Source: Methanosarcina sp. ERenArc_MAG2 (GTDB lineage: Archaea > Halobacteriota > Methanosarcinia > Methanosarcinales > Methanosarcinaceae). From it: DNA of 64,000 nucleotides. This document shows, in pieces, positions 1 through 9,544 of the stretch. The translations under genes and the position numbers were made by a program. The stretch's first letter is position 1, and the number at the start of each line of letters is the position of its first letter. The stretch lies in assembly GCA_023955635.1 (NCBI GenBank), contig JAMXHR010000002.1, positions 647,235 through 711,234 of the forward strand, written 5' to 3'. The notes under the pieces were generated by a model. That model had not been told where the DNA came from. It saw only the letters and a list, made by a program, of their open reading frames with translations, and made no database searches.

Positions 1-398
1 CGAATTTCTCCGGCTTTATTTTCGGAATCAATTTTTCCCCGGTCAGGGCAGGATAGCGGATCAAATAGAGGAAAAGCGGAAGAACTTAAGCCTGAGATAA
101 ATTTATTTCCTTAATTTTAATACTAATTTGAAAGAATATAATATAAAGTTATTTTATTTTATCTAATTATAGTCCATATTTTGAAAACATTATTTTTAAA
201 ATAATAGTGTGTAGGAATATTTCAAAATCCTTAAAAAAGAGCAAAACGTAAATCATAATGTGTAACTGTAAATAGGTTCTTATTTTTAATACGGAGCTGA
301 AGTGCAAAATTGATTTAACGCTCTGAAAGCAATATTATTGCTGAGTATATGTAGTAAACGGTGGAAAAACGTAATCGAAAAAAGGTGTGGTTAGAGCT
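1..398. other. AT-rich leader region, no gene seen
   Basis: No coding or RNA feature could be supported here. The stretch is AT-rich and presumably holds the promoter of the TPR gene that follows. No strong palindrome was seen. Confidence 0.4.
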
Positions 399-1277
399 AT
401 GACTTCGAATGAATGGTACAATAAAGGCGTTGCACTCCATGAACTTAAACGGTTTTCAGAAGCTCTGGATGCATACAACAAAGCTCTTGAAATAAACCCT
501 GACAATGCAAAAATTTTGTTTAGCAAAGGGATGGTGCTGAAAAACCTTGTGAGATATGATGAAGCTCTCGATGCCCTTAACAGATCCCTTCAGATCAACC
601 CTGCAGATGCTAAAACTTGGTATTCCAAAGCTGAACTGCTTTTAGGTCTTATGCAATATAAAGAAGCTCTGGATGCATACTACCGGGCTATATCTCTTGC
701 TCCTGAAGACCCTGAAGTCTGGTACAGGCGGGGAATGGCTTTGAGGGAAATGAAGGCATACGAAGACGCTATGGATGATTTTGAGACGGCTATTCGCCTC
801 TATGAAAAGAGCTATGATATGGGCTCTATGAACGCAAGCGAATGGTGCAAGAAAGGCATGGGTCTCTGTAAGATACAGAGTTATCAAGAAGCCATTAACG
901 CTTTTAACAGGGCTCTTGAGTTAAACCCTGCAAACGGAAAAGCCCTTTATAACAAGGGCGTGGCTCTCCGCTGGCTTGGAAAGCACGAAGAAGCAAGATT
1001 ATATCTCGAAAAAGCAGTGGAGGTTTTTGACACCAAGATTAAAGCAAATCCCGAGAATGCCAGGTTCTGGTACAATAAAGGAATTGCCCTGAGAGACCTG
1101 GAAAAATACAACGAGGCTCTTGAAGCTTTTGAAAGGGCTATCGATATCAATCCAAGTTTTACAAAAGCCTGGATTGGCAAGGGTATTGTATACGACAGGG
1201 TTAAAAAACACCAGAAAGCAATGGAAGCCTACGAAAGAGCAGTCGATATAAATCCGATATATTCGGATCTCCTTTAA
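399..1277 (+). CDS. TPR repeat protein
   Basis: The product is about 292 residues built almost entirely of 34-residue tetratricopeptide repeats. Each repeat shows the W/Y-x-x-K-G ... A-x-x-A-Y/F ... N-P pattern, for example EWYNKGVALHEL near the N-terminus followed by ALEINPDNAK. TPRs stack as helix pairs and act as protein-binding scaffolds; no catalytic motif, signal peptide or membrane segment is visible, so it is probably cytoplasmic. The ATG at 399 is preferred because a GGTG motif lies about 12 bases upstream; an in-frame GTG at 387 is the alternative. A second TPR gene lies 1.2 kb downstream, and such proteins are abundant in Methanosarcina. The partner is unknown. Confidence 0.85.
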   Translation: MTSNEWYNKGVALHELKRFSEALDAYNKALEINPDNAKILFSKGMVLKNLVRYDEALDALNRSLQINPADAKTWYSKAELLLGLMQYKEALDAYYRAISLAPEDPEVWYRRGMALREMKAYEDAMDDFETAIRLYEKSYDMGSMNASEWCKKGMGLCKIQSYQEAINAFNRALELNPANGKALYNKGVALRWLGKHEEARLYLEKAVEVFDTKIKANPENARFWYNKGIALRDLEKYNEALEAFERAIDINPSFTKAWIGKGIVYDRVKKHQKAMEAYERAVDINPIYSDLL

Positions 1278-1530
1278 GTAGCCAAACTGCAGGGCTTTCC
1301 ATAACGCAGCAGATACAGAGTAGAAAAAAGCCGTTAGTCATCCTTCACTGGACTAGTGGATCTGGCGGCCAAAAATTTTCATTTCTCCTTCTCTATCTGG
1401 CTTATATAACGAATATGGAAAAGTGGTTGTGAAATAACGGATTTGAAAGAATGATATGAAAAATAGATTTATTTATATTTTTTATTCTTATCCTTTATTG
1501 TGCGAATTTCAGGTTTAACTGCGTGCCTGT

Positions 1531-2220
1531 TCAGAGCCCGGATAAATCAAGCAAATCCGAAAATGAATTGAGCCTGAAATCGAAGCATTGATCCGTTTCT
1601 TCTGCCGGCCTCCAGTCTCCGTACGAAGCATAAGCGGTTTTCAATCCAAGCTTGCGGGCGGGGATCATGTCCCTTTTAATACTGTCTCCTACTACCAAGC
1701 TTTCTTCCGGCTTGGTTCCAAGAGCCTGAAGGGCAAAAAGAAAATGTGTGGGATCTGGCTTTTTTGTGCCCGTCATATCCGTAGCTACGAGAAGATCGAA
1801 GTAATCCAGAAGTTCGACCCTTGTAAGCCTTGCCCGAGCATGGTAACTATTAGCGTCCGTTATAATCGCAAGCTTCAGATCCAATTTTTTTAGCTCATCA
1901 AGGGTGTCCTTTACGCCGGGATAGAGTTCGAGGTTTTGCAGCTTTTCCCTTTCATATATCTCACAGCACTGCCTGTAGTTCTCCGCAGTAAAAAGCCTTC
2001 TTTCCATCATATAGTCCCTTATATTTTCATAGTCTTCAAAACCGTAAACTCCTCTCAGGAAATATTCAAAAAGTTCCGAAGGTTCTTCTGCAACGTCTCC
2101 TTTTCCAATATACGAGAGAATCTCTTTACAAGCTCCAAGCTTTGCGGCTACGAAATCAAAAAGGGTATTGTCCATATCAAAGAGTATTGCCTTCAAGGTT
2201 TCGGGATAAGTTATTTCCAT
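1531..2220 (-). CDS. HAD-superfamily hydrolase
   Basis: A 229-residue protein of the haloacid dehalogenase superfamily. Motif I is ILFDMDNTLFDF near residues 13-24 with the nucleophile and acid/base aspartates of DxDxT. Motif II is the threonine in AIITDAN near residue 120. Motif III is the lysine of GTKKPDPTHF near 153. Motif IV is VVGDSIKRDM near 177. An alpha-helical cap lies between motifs I and II. The family hydrolyses phosphate monoesters such as phosphoglycolate or nucleotides; the substrate cannot be read from sequence. The gene is convergent with the upstream TPR gene and divergent from the next one. Confidence 0.88.
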   Translation of the reverse strand: MEITYPETLKAILFDMDNTLFDFVAAKLGACKEILSYIGKGDVAEEPSELFEYFLRGVYGFEDYENIRDYMMERRLFTAENYRQCCEIYEREKLQNLELYPGVKDTLDELKKLDLKLAIITDANSYHARARLTRVELLDYFDLLVATDMTGTKKPDPTHFLFALQALGTKPEESLVVGDSIKRDMIPARKLGLKTAYASYGDWRPAEETDQCFDFRLNSFSDLLDLSGL

Positions 2221-2491
2221 GGTTTTCTGAATCCCTTTAATGTTTTTCTAAATTTTTTCCATTTTTTGATCTGCCCGATTTTTGTGGATTTAACAGGTCT
2301 CTATGCCTTGTTTTTTAAATTCCTTACCTCCGTCCCAGAACTATTCCTAATTCTGTTTGGGGAGAGCCTATAAAAGCCATAAAGGACAGATGTATAAATT
2401 ATAAACGAACAATGGATTTAAGTAAATAACTAACGCGGGCACTTGAGAATCCGCAGGGTTTATTCTAAAAGGCAGTACAGGAAATTTTGAT

Positions 2492-3688
2492 ATGAGTTCC
2501 GAAGAACCAAAGGATAAAACCTTCGTAAACGAAGGTAGAGAAGAGAAAACTGAAGCTGAAAAGGGGAAGGTTTCCGAAGATTTGTATGTTCTGAGTGATT
2601 CGGGGGATGTAGGTAAGCAAGAAGTTAGCGATGAAGTCCTTGCAGCCGAATTTAACGAATGCGGACTCGACTTTCTCAGGCTTGGAAAGTTCAATGAAGC
2701 AATTGTGGCTTTCGATAAGGCAATCGAGAAGGACCCAACTAATATCTACCTTTTAAACAATAAGGCTGCAGCTCTTGAAACCCTTGGAAGATACGAGGAG
2801 TCTCTCGACCTCTATGAGAAAGCTGTCAAAATCAATCCCCAAGATCCAGACCTCTGGAATAATATGGCTTTCTCCTTTTCTCAGGCTGGAAAATACGAAA
2901 AAGCTATTAAAGCCTATGAAAAAGCTCTTGAGCTCAGGCCTGACTATCCCAATGCATGGTACGGAAAGGCCCTTAACCTGAGCCAGGCAGGAGACTACGA
3001 GCATGCGGTCGAAGCCTATGAAAAAGTCCTCAAGGAAAATCCTGATTATAAAGAAGCCTGGGTAGGAAAAGGCATAGCTCTCGGGCAGATGGGAAATTAT
3101 GACGAAGCAATTATTGCTTACGACAAGGCACTTGAGCTTGATCCTGGCTTTCTCGAAGCCTGGCATTATAAAGGAGTGGACCTGGACAGCCTTGGCAATT
3201 ACAGGCAGGCGTTGAAAGCGTATGAAAAAGCCGTGGAACTGGATCCAGAGAACGATGATGCCTGGAATAATATGGGAATAGATCTCGAAAACCTCGAAAA
3301 GTATGACGAAGCAATTAAAGCTTTTGAAAAAGCCATCGCAATTAACGCAGAAAATGCCGATGTCTGGTATAACAAAGGCTTTACTCTCAGCCAGATGCAG
3401 AGATTTGAGGAAGCTGTCGAGGCATACAGAAAAGCCACGCAGCTGGATCCCGAATATTTTGAAGCCTATTCCAGCCTGGGTTTCGTGCTCGCTCAGCTCA
3501 AACGTTTTGAAGAGGCCCTGGAAGTATATGAAAAGGCACTTAACCTCAATTCTCAGACTGCAGATTCATGGTTTGGAAAAGCTATCTGCCTAAGTTTTCT
3601 TGGACGGGAAGAAGAGGCTGAAGATGCATACCAAAAAGCTGTAGAAATTGACCCCCGGTATGCTCAGGCACGGGGAGATATACAGTAA
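2492..3688 (+). CDS. TPR repeat protein, about 10 repeats
   Basis: A 398-residue protein. The first 50 residues are charged and low-complexity, rich in Glu and Lys. They are followed by roughly ten consecutive TPR units with consensus AW.NKG..L...G.YEEA...YEKALELDP. The repeats are close to one another in sequence, which suggests expansion by internal duplication. No enzyme domain, signal peptide or membrane helix is visible. The likely role is a scaffold or chaperone-like adaptor. It is related to the TPR protein at 399-1277 but is not a simple copy, having a different N-terminus and repeat number. Confidence 0.88.
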   Translation: MSSEEPKDKTFVNEGREEKTEAEKGKVSEDLYVLSDSGDVGKQEVSDEVLAAEFNECGLDFLRLGKFNEAIVAFDKAIEKDPTNIYLLNNKAAALETLGRYEESLDLYEKAVKINPQDPDLWNNMAFSFSQAGKYEKAIKAYEKALELRPDYPNAWYGKALNLSQAGDYEHAVEAYEKVLKENPDYKEAWVGKGIALGQMGNYDEAIIAYDKALELDPGFLEAWHYKGVDLDSLGNYRQALKAYEKAVELDPENDDAWNNMGIDLENLEKYDEAIKAFEKAIAINAENADVWYNKGFTLSQMQRFEEAVEAYRKATQLDPEYFEAYSSLGFVLAQLKRFEEALEVYEKALNLNSQTADSWFGKAICLSFLGREEEAEDAYQKAVEIDPRYAQARGDIQ

Positions 3689-3711
3689 TCAAAAAAGATT
3701 AGGACTCAGTA

Positions 3712-3892
3712 CCAAAATCCAGTGATGAACGTAAAATTAAAAATCACTAGATTTTGTAATTGGTTACAATCCTTGTGATTTTACTTCTAGGTTGAAGCCT
3801 TTAGATATCGAATGTTAATTTTGATTGGAGGCTGAATTCTTCTTACGAATTCAGATTTTCAATCAAGAAATGCAAAAATCACTAGATTTTGG
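3712..3892. repeat. MITE-like element with 15-bp inverted ends
   Basis: CCAAAATCCAGTGAT at 3712-3726 is the near-perfect inverse of ATCACTAGATTTTGG at 3878-3892 (one mismatch). The 181-bp interior has no ORF and contains a second copy of AATCACTAGATTTTG near 3750. This is the size and form of a non-autonomous miniature element. No clear target duplication was found, so a structural RNA or decayed element is possible. Confidence 0.5.
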
Positions 3893-4485
3893 ACCAGAGT
3901 CAAGATTAGTTAATCTTTATATTTATTTCCATTTTAAGTTCGAATGACCCATTTGAGAAATAGAAATGAATAAATAATTGAATGTTGGATTATTTATAAG
4001 AACTGAACGGCAGAATTAAGGCCAGAATTGTATGAAATACACCGTTTTATCGAAGTTACACACCCTAGAGGGATAGAACTCAGGTCATAAAACTGACTAA
4101 TTTGACCTTATAGTAACAAGGGATGATGGAAAAAGTATTCTTCTCGAGTATGAAGTTGTTCCTCTGCCCCAACTAACTAATACCAATGCAAACATTATCC
4201 TACAGGAGTTCATAAATCCAGCGTCGGCGGGGTCCCCTAAATAGAAAAGCCCGCAACCGAAACAGCCTACAGCCTCGAGGTCGCAGGCATATGCCTCTTT
4301 TTTAACGGCGACCACTAAAAGTCTGTAAGGCTACTTCCTCCCCGGTTTCGAAGGATTTGAGAAGTCTGCGAAATAAATATTGGATGATTTTACGATTTTA
4401 GAAGGGAAAAGACAGAGGAAAAGTAAAGATTAAATCTTTTCTATTTTCTCACAAGGAAATATGCCGATTTCCAGTCCCAAATTAA
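3893..4485. other. Intergenic stretch, no supported gene
   Basis: About 590 bases without a convincing gene. Short open frames around 4100-4320 exist on both strands but lack a recognisable domain or ribosome binding site. They could be the eroded end of an older gene next to the insertion element. Confidence 0.3.
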
Positions 4486-6217
4486 AACCTTAGTTTGACA
4501 GTTTGGTTTTTATGTTGAAAGATTGTTTTCATATTCGTAGGAATAAGAAGTAATTTATATCAACAAATTTTTGCCCATTTTTTACGATTTAATTTGACAG
4601 ATGATTCTCTTTCTTTTGATGGATGTTTTCATAATTTTTGATCAAATTTTTGGTATCGAATTTGACAGATAGCATGAATAATGGATAAAATATAGATACT
4701 ATCTAAAAAGTCAGGTGCCAAAAGTGCTAAGGAACAAAACATATATAATTTCAATTATTTCTCTTACCATCTATAATGTTTGTTAGAAGCCATTACAAAT
4801 GATTAAAAGGAATCTAATTTGACGCTACGCATAAAATATCCTGAAGAAATTGAAACTCGAATGAAAGCATTTTATGATAGTTTGAACGAGAAAGATCGGA
4901 GAAGATACGCAGCTATCGAAGCAATTAAATTAGGTCACGGAGGACAAATCTATATTAGTAGTGTCCTGGGCTGCCACTTTCAGACTGTCATGGCTGGAAT
5001 TAATGAAATCACCAATGGTACAGAAACCCCAGAGGACAGAATTCGAAAGCCTGGTGGGGGTAAAAGAAAATCATCGACACGGTGGAAAATATCGATGAAA
5101 TATTTTTGAGATTCTAAAAAACCATACGGCTGGAAGCCCTATGGATGAAGAACTAAAATGGACAAACCTGAACCTTAAAGAAATTTCAAAGGTTTTTAAA
5201 TCAAAGGGTATGAATATAACTCCCTATGTAGTAAAGCAGCTCTTAAAGAAACATGGTTTTGTAAAAAGGAAAATGCAAAAAGCTGTCACAATGAAAGACT
5301 CTAAAGATAGAAATGAGCAATTTGAGAGAATTCACGAGTTAAAGGAAGAGTACTCAAAAAGCGCTAATCCTATTATCAGTATAGATGTAAAAAAAGAAGT
5401 CATAGGTAATTTCTACCGTGATGGTAAAGTTTATTGTACCCACACAGTAAAGGTATATGACCACGACTTCAATACATTTTCAGATGGGGTTGTAATTCCA
5501 CATGGCATATACGATCTAAAAAGTAACGAAGGATACATCACCCTAGGAACCAGTAAGGATACAAGCGAGTTTTGTTGTGACTGCATTAAAGACTGGTGGG
5601 AAAAATACGGTAAAAACAAATATCCAGAAGCAAATAGCATTTTAACCTTAGCTGATGGTGGTGGAAGCAACTCAAGCAGGAATTATATTTTCAAGGAAGA
5701 TTTGCAAAAGATGGTAAATGAAATTGGAATTGAAATCAGAATGGCTCATTATCCACCATATACGTCGAAATACAATCCAATAGAACACAGGTTATTCTGT
5801 CATGTTACGAATGCATGCAAAGGTACTGTTTTCAGCAATATTGAGGTGGTCAAAAGCCTTGTTGAGAAGACTTACACATCTACAGGACTCAAAGTGTTTT
5901 CGACTATAAAGGATAAAGTTTATGCCACGGGAAGAAAAGCAACTGAAAACTTCAAGGAAAAAATGAAAATTGTATTTGATGATTATTTAGGAAAATGGAA
6001 TTACAGAGCAATTCCACAAGTGAAAAATTGAAGTTATATTTGCAGCATTCCTAAAATGGCACAAAAAATCTCTACCCATTTACTTCTTAGTGGTTTTGAA
6101 GCTAGAAAACCAGCAAATCAGAAGGGATTTGATGAAATTTTTGAATACTGTCATTTGATTTATGGCGAAAAATTGAAGTTTCTCACTAAATTGAATTTAT
6201 ACTGTCAAACTAAGGTT
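4486..6217 (+). mobile_element. ISAzo13-like insertion sequence
   Basis: A 17-bp perfect inverted repeat, AACCTTAGTTTGACAGT at 4486-4502 and its complement at 6201-6217, brackets about 1.73 kb carrying a broken transposase. TTTGACAG recurs near 4597 and 4662, inside the left end. The proteins resemble the ISAzo13 family. The element at 10429-10624 has similar termini and may be mobilised by the same type of transposase. Confidence 0.75.
4819..6031 (+). pseudogene. ISAzo13-family transposase, frameshifted
   Basis: The N-terminal part (4819-5109, TTG start) carries the conserved RKPGGGKR segment of ISAzo13 transposases. The C-terminal part (5141-6031, 296 residues) carries the DDE nuclease, with ISIDVKKE near residue 84, ILTLADGGGSNSSR near 168 and the acidic residue after YTSKYNPIEHR. 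The two parts read into each other only if two one-base shifts are allowed, near 5070 and 5105, the second in a run of five T. The family cuts and pastes DNA. As written the gene cannot make a full transposase, unless the shifts are assembly errors or programmed. Confidence 0.8.
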
Positions 6218-6337
6218 AAAAAGGAATTCACATTAAAAGTAGCCTTAAAAATAAGAACCGTTTTTTAAATCCTGTTTTTCGCAAAATGGAAATTTTCAGC
6301 AATTCTGGATTTCAAATTTCGATACTGTTATAAATTT

Positions 6338-6873
6338 TCAATTCTTCTCATTAACTACCACAGTCCCCTTCATAGAAGGATGGATCGAGCAGTTGTAATT
6401 ATAGGTTCCGGCATCTGTAAACAGGAAATCGTACGTATCTCCTTTTTTCAGTTCGCCTGACCCGAAAGCAGACCCTCTCACGGTATGAATGACCGAGTCC
6501 TCGTTCTTCCATCTTACAGTATCACCTGTTAATATTTCGACTGATGCAGGGTTAAAGGAAAAATTCTCAATGGTAACTTCGACGATCTTTCCTTCTCCCA
6601 AAGGTTGAGGCGTTACAGCCGAAACCGGGACTACAGGTGTTTCAACCGGAGTTACAGGTGTTTCGGCTGGAGTTGCCGGTTTATTTCCTGCACATCCTAT
6701 TGCCAGGAATATGCTAAGTAAAACTATGAAAATTGCAAGTTTAGGACTTACGCAGTTGAACAGAAAAACAGCAACACTAAATACTTAACTGTCTAAATCC
6801 CACTAATTCCGATGATGCTGCTTGTACTTGATTTGGTACTTCAAGTGCGTAAGTCCTAAAGTTCTTTTCTCAT
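6338..6873 (-). pseudogene. Cupredoxin-like lipoprotein interrupted by a MITE
   Basis: The distal 87 residues form a plastocyanin-like cupredoxin domain. It has a histidine in SVIHTV and the copper-site cluster C-x4-H-x3-M in NCSIHPSMKG near the end. It is preceded by a Thr/Pro/Val-rich linker and the lipobox-like FLAIGCAG, so the ancestral product was a surface-anchored copper protein, probably an electron carrier. The original start is ATG at 6873-6871 (M-R-K-E-L), but a 117-bp element with 5-bp AAGTT duplications is inserted after codon 5 and places TAG immediately. Downstream of the insert no ATG, GTG or TTG precedes the signal peptide in frame. A TTG at 6601 could only give a non-secreted fragment. 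Confidence 0.85.
6742..6858. mobile_element. 117-bp MITE with TAGGACTTACGCA ends (copy 1)
   Basis: The ends TAGGACTTACGCA and TGCGTAAGTCCTA are inverted repeats. A 5-bp target duplication AAGTT lies at 6737-6741 and 6859-6863. The interior has no ORF. It sits within the first codons of the cupredoxin lipoprotein gene. A second member with a different 5-bp duplication is at 10173-10292. No matching transposase is in the window. Confidence 0.85.
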
Positions 6874-7502
6874 TTTTTCCCCCATAAAAATGACGTGCTT
6901 TATAATTAATATTTTGATTTTATAATGGTTCCTACCAGATTCTAAACGTAGTTTCTGTTATGATTTAATTTGGTGTCAGGCTCTTTGAAGGTAAAATAGG
7001 AAACAAATTAAGGAAATTTGCTTTTTCCAGCTTTAACTCTTTGAATCAAGGAAATAAGTTATTTTTAAGTGTCATGAAATAAAGTATTTTAAAAGAAGGT
7101 TATCAGATGTACACGGTATCTTGCAGGTTAATAAGAAAAAAACAGTTCACTCCATTGTTAAGAGCTGGATTACTTTTTCTAAAAAAATGAAGCCCTTTTT
7201 AAAAAGCTCTCTCTTTTAAGCTAAATTTGTAGCGACCCAGATATGCCTTCTTAGGCAAATAAGGACTTGTATACTTACTTAAGGCCTTTTTGTCGTCCTG
7301 TTGCCTGAAGGAAATGCCACAGCTACGCTTCTTTGTATTAAAGTTTATATTACAGGATTGTACTGTAAATGTTTTGTATTATGGGCAGAATCCGAATTAC
7401 CAATAATTGTCTTCGTTTCATTCGAGAATTTAACCTTTACTCAGAATTACTTAATGCTCTGCCCATATCTCGTTTTATTAAGTTTTCTTCAGGCCCATCC
7501 AA
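6874..7502. other. Intergenic, duplicated promoter/leader
   Basis: No gene is supported. The segment just upstream of 6873 (about 6890-6960) resembles the segment upstream of the second lipoprotein (about 7920-7995): both contain GCTTTATAATT, then a GTTTTATAAT-like box and CTAGATTCTGAAC or a close variant. This suggests that promoter, leader and signal peptide were duplicated together. The region 7000-7500 shows only short chance frames. Confidence 0.5.
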
Positions 7503-7901
7503 TTATTTGCCCGTATTAGGTGTTACGTGGATTACTCCACCGTTCCCGCCAGTAGTGCCTGTAGTGTTTCTAGCCGGAAGCTGTCTTTCGGTTGCGGTTT
7601 CTCTTTCAGTTGTAGTACGTTTTACAGTCACAGTCTGTCTTTCAGTTACATTCTGTACTCCCGTTGGAGTAACTACTTCAGCCGGAGTTACTGCTTGAAC
7701 AGGGGTTTCTTCGACGACTCCAGTTACAGCTACTACTTCCTGAACCGGAGTTACTACTTCAACTCCAGTTACTACTTCAACCTCAGTTACAGCCTGTTCT
7801 GGAGTTCCTGTTTCATTTGGAGCCCCATCTTTCTGACCAGCACATCCTATTGCTAGAAAAACGCCGAACAACACTATCAATATAACAAGTGCTTTTCTCA
7901 T
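7503..7901 (-). CDS. Thr/Val/Pro-rich surface lipoprotein
   Basis: A 132-residue protein with an N-terminal signal (MRKALVILIVLFGVFLAIGC), where the cysteine of AIGC is the likely lipid attachment site. The rest is low-complexity, with repeats of the type TEVEVVT, TPVQAVT and TPTG, then a Thr/Arg/Glu segment and a Gly/Asn tail. There is no enzyme domain. The likely role is a surface spacer or cell-wall component. The signal peptide and upstream sequence match those of the interrupted cupredoxin gene 0.6 kb away, so the two arose by duplication of the 5' part. Confidence 0.7.
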   Translation of the reverse strand: MRKALVILIVLFGVFLAIGCAGQKDGAPNETGTPEQAVTEVEVVTGVEVVTPVQEVVAVTGVVEETPVQAVTPAEVVTPTGVQNVTERQTVTVKRTTTERETATERQLPARNTTGTTGGNGGVIHVTPNTGK

Positions 7902-8158
7902 ATTTTCCCTCCACTTAAATTAGGTGTATTATAATAGATGCTTTATAATTGATATCGAGGTTTTATAATAATTACTGCTAGATTCTGAACACAATTCTTC
8001 TTAGACGATCAAAAACTGGTTATAAATTTGGAGATTCATTCTTTATCGGGTTTTATGAATGTACTTTAAGACCCGGAATCTTTATTTTCCTCTTAATGCT
8101 CCTTAAATTATAATACCAGGAATCCCAATATTATTAAATGACTTTTTTCGGGGAGGTT

Positions 8159-9523
8159 ATGAAAATCAAATCCGTTAATCCTTACACTGAAGGAGTAAAC
8201 TGGACATATGACTCATTTTCTTTCGAGGAATGTGAGACCCGGATTGAAAATTCCAGGGCTGCTTTTTCCGGGTGGAGTTCATTGTCTGTTTACGAAAGGA
8301 CAAAGTATCTTGTAGGGGTTGCAGAGGTGCTTCGACGGAATAACGATATCTATGCCGAGATTATTACAACTGAAATGGGAAAGCCTATCAGGCAGTCGAG
8401 AGATGAAGTCCAGAAATGCACCTGGCTCTGTGATTATTACGCTGAGAATGCGGCTTTGTTTTTGAAAGATGAGGTTGTGGATACCGGGGCTGAGAAAAGC
8501 TATGTAACTTTTGAACCACTGGGAGTGATTCTCGGAATCGTGCCCTGGAATTCCCCATTCTGGCAAGTATTCAGGTTTGCAATACCTACAATGTGTGCAG
8601 GAAACGTGTGTGTAGTCAAACATGCCTCGAATGTGCCAAGATCGGCACTGGAGATTGAGAAAGTATTTCTTGAAGCCGGGTTCCCTGAGCATGTTTTCAA
8701 CACCCTGTTAATTGACTTAAAAACTGCCATGGAGATTATTGAAGAGGATATGGTGGATGGTGTATCTTTTACAGGCAGTATAGGTGCAGGCTCGGAAATA
8801 GGAGAACTTGTAGGAGGAATGATCAAGCCTCTTGTGCTGGAACTTGGAGGATCCGATCCTTTTATAGTACTTGAGGATGCCGATATCGAGAAGGCCGCGA
8901 AAGTTGCAGTTAAGTCCCGTTTTCTCAATACCGGACAGAGCTATATTGCTGCCAAGAGATTTATCGTTGTAGAAGATGTTGTGGTGGATTTTATTGAGGC
9001 ATTTGAACTCAATATTCAGGAACTGAAAATCGGGGATCCGATGGATGAAGAAACTGATATTGGACCTGTTGCAAAGAAAGAATTTGTCGATAGTCTTGAA
9101 AAGGTTCTGAAAGATGCGAAAAAGAAAGGAGCAAAGCCTCAAATTTACGGAAAGGAACCTGAAAAGGGCTTTTTCTTCAGGCCGACCCTTATCCCTGCAG
9201 CTAGTTCAGACATGAAGGTCTGTAATATGGAAGTTTTCGGACCTATTGCGCCGGTAATCACGGCAAAGGACGAAAACGAAGCAGTAGAAATCGCAAACTC
9301 CACAGAGTTTGGGCTTGGGGCCGAAATCTGGTCCGGAAATCTGGAAAGGGCTGAAAAGCTGGCAAAAAGGATCAGATCCGGATTTGTAGCTATCAACGGG
9401 ATGGTTAAGTCCGACCCGAGGCTACCTTTTGGCGGGGTAAAGAAGTCCGGAGTCGGGCGAGAGCTTTCCCACTATGGGGTTAAGGAATTTGTAAATGTCA
9501 AGACTGTGGTGGTTAACAAATGA
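8159..9523 (+). CDS. Aldehyde dehydrogenase family protein lacking the catalytic Cys
   Basis: A 454-residue protein of the NAD(P)-dependent aldehyde dehydrogenase superfamily, closest in style to succinate-semialdehyde dehydrogenases. The N-terminal cofactor motif is GIVPWNSPFWQ, the nucleotide loop is FTGSIGAGSEIG, and the general base glutamate is in LVLELGGSDP. The nucleophile motif, normally GQSC or GQxC, reads NTGQSYIAAKRF, with TAT (Tyr) at 8941-8943 where TGT (Cys) is expected. The ATG at 8159 is chosen because GGGGAGG ends five bases before it; an upstream in-frame ATG at 8138 has no such site. All other motifs are intact and the frame is open. The enzyme is probably unable to oxidise aldehydes, unless the base is an error. 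Confidence 0.88.
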   Translation: MKIKSVNPYTEGVNWTYDSFSFEECETRIENSRAAFSGWSSLSVYERTKYLVGVAEVLRRNNDIYAEIITTEMGKPIRQSRDEVQKCTWLCDYYAENAALFLKDEVVDTGAEKSYVTFEPLGVILGIVPWNSPFWQVFRFAIPTMCAGNVCVVKHASNVPRSALEIEKVFLEAGFPEHVFNTLLIDLKTAMEIIEEDMVDGVSFTGSIGAGSEIGELVGGMIKPLVLELGGSDPFIVLEDADIEKAAKVAVKSRFLNTGQSYIAAKRFIVVEDVVVDFIEAFELNIQELKIGDPMDEETDIGPVAKKEFVDSLEKVLKDAKKKGAKPQIYGKEPEKGFFFRPTLIPAASSDMKVCNMEVFGPIAPVITAKDENEAVEIANSTEFGLGAEIWSGNLERAEKLAKRIRSGFVAINGMVKSDPRLPFGGVKKSGVGRELSHYGVKEFVNVKTVVVNK

Positions 9524-9544
9524 AGGCTCTCATCCGGATTTCCA

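Noticed and set aside
1351..1369. ACTAGTGGATCTGGCGGCC resembles a cloning-vector polylinker
   Set aside because: Only part of the usual order of restriction sites is present and the flanking DNA is continuous genomic-looking sequence, so chance is more likely.
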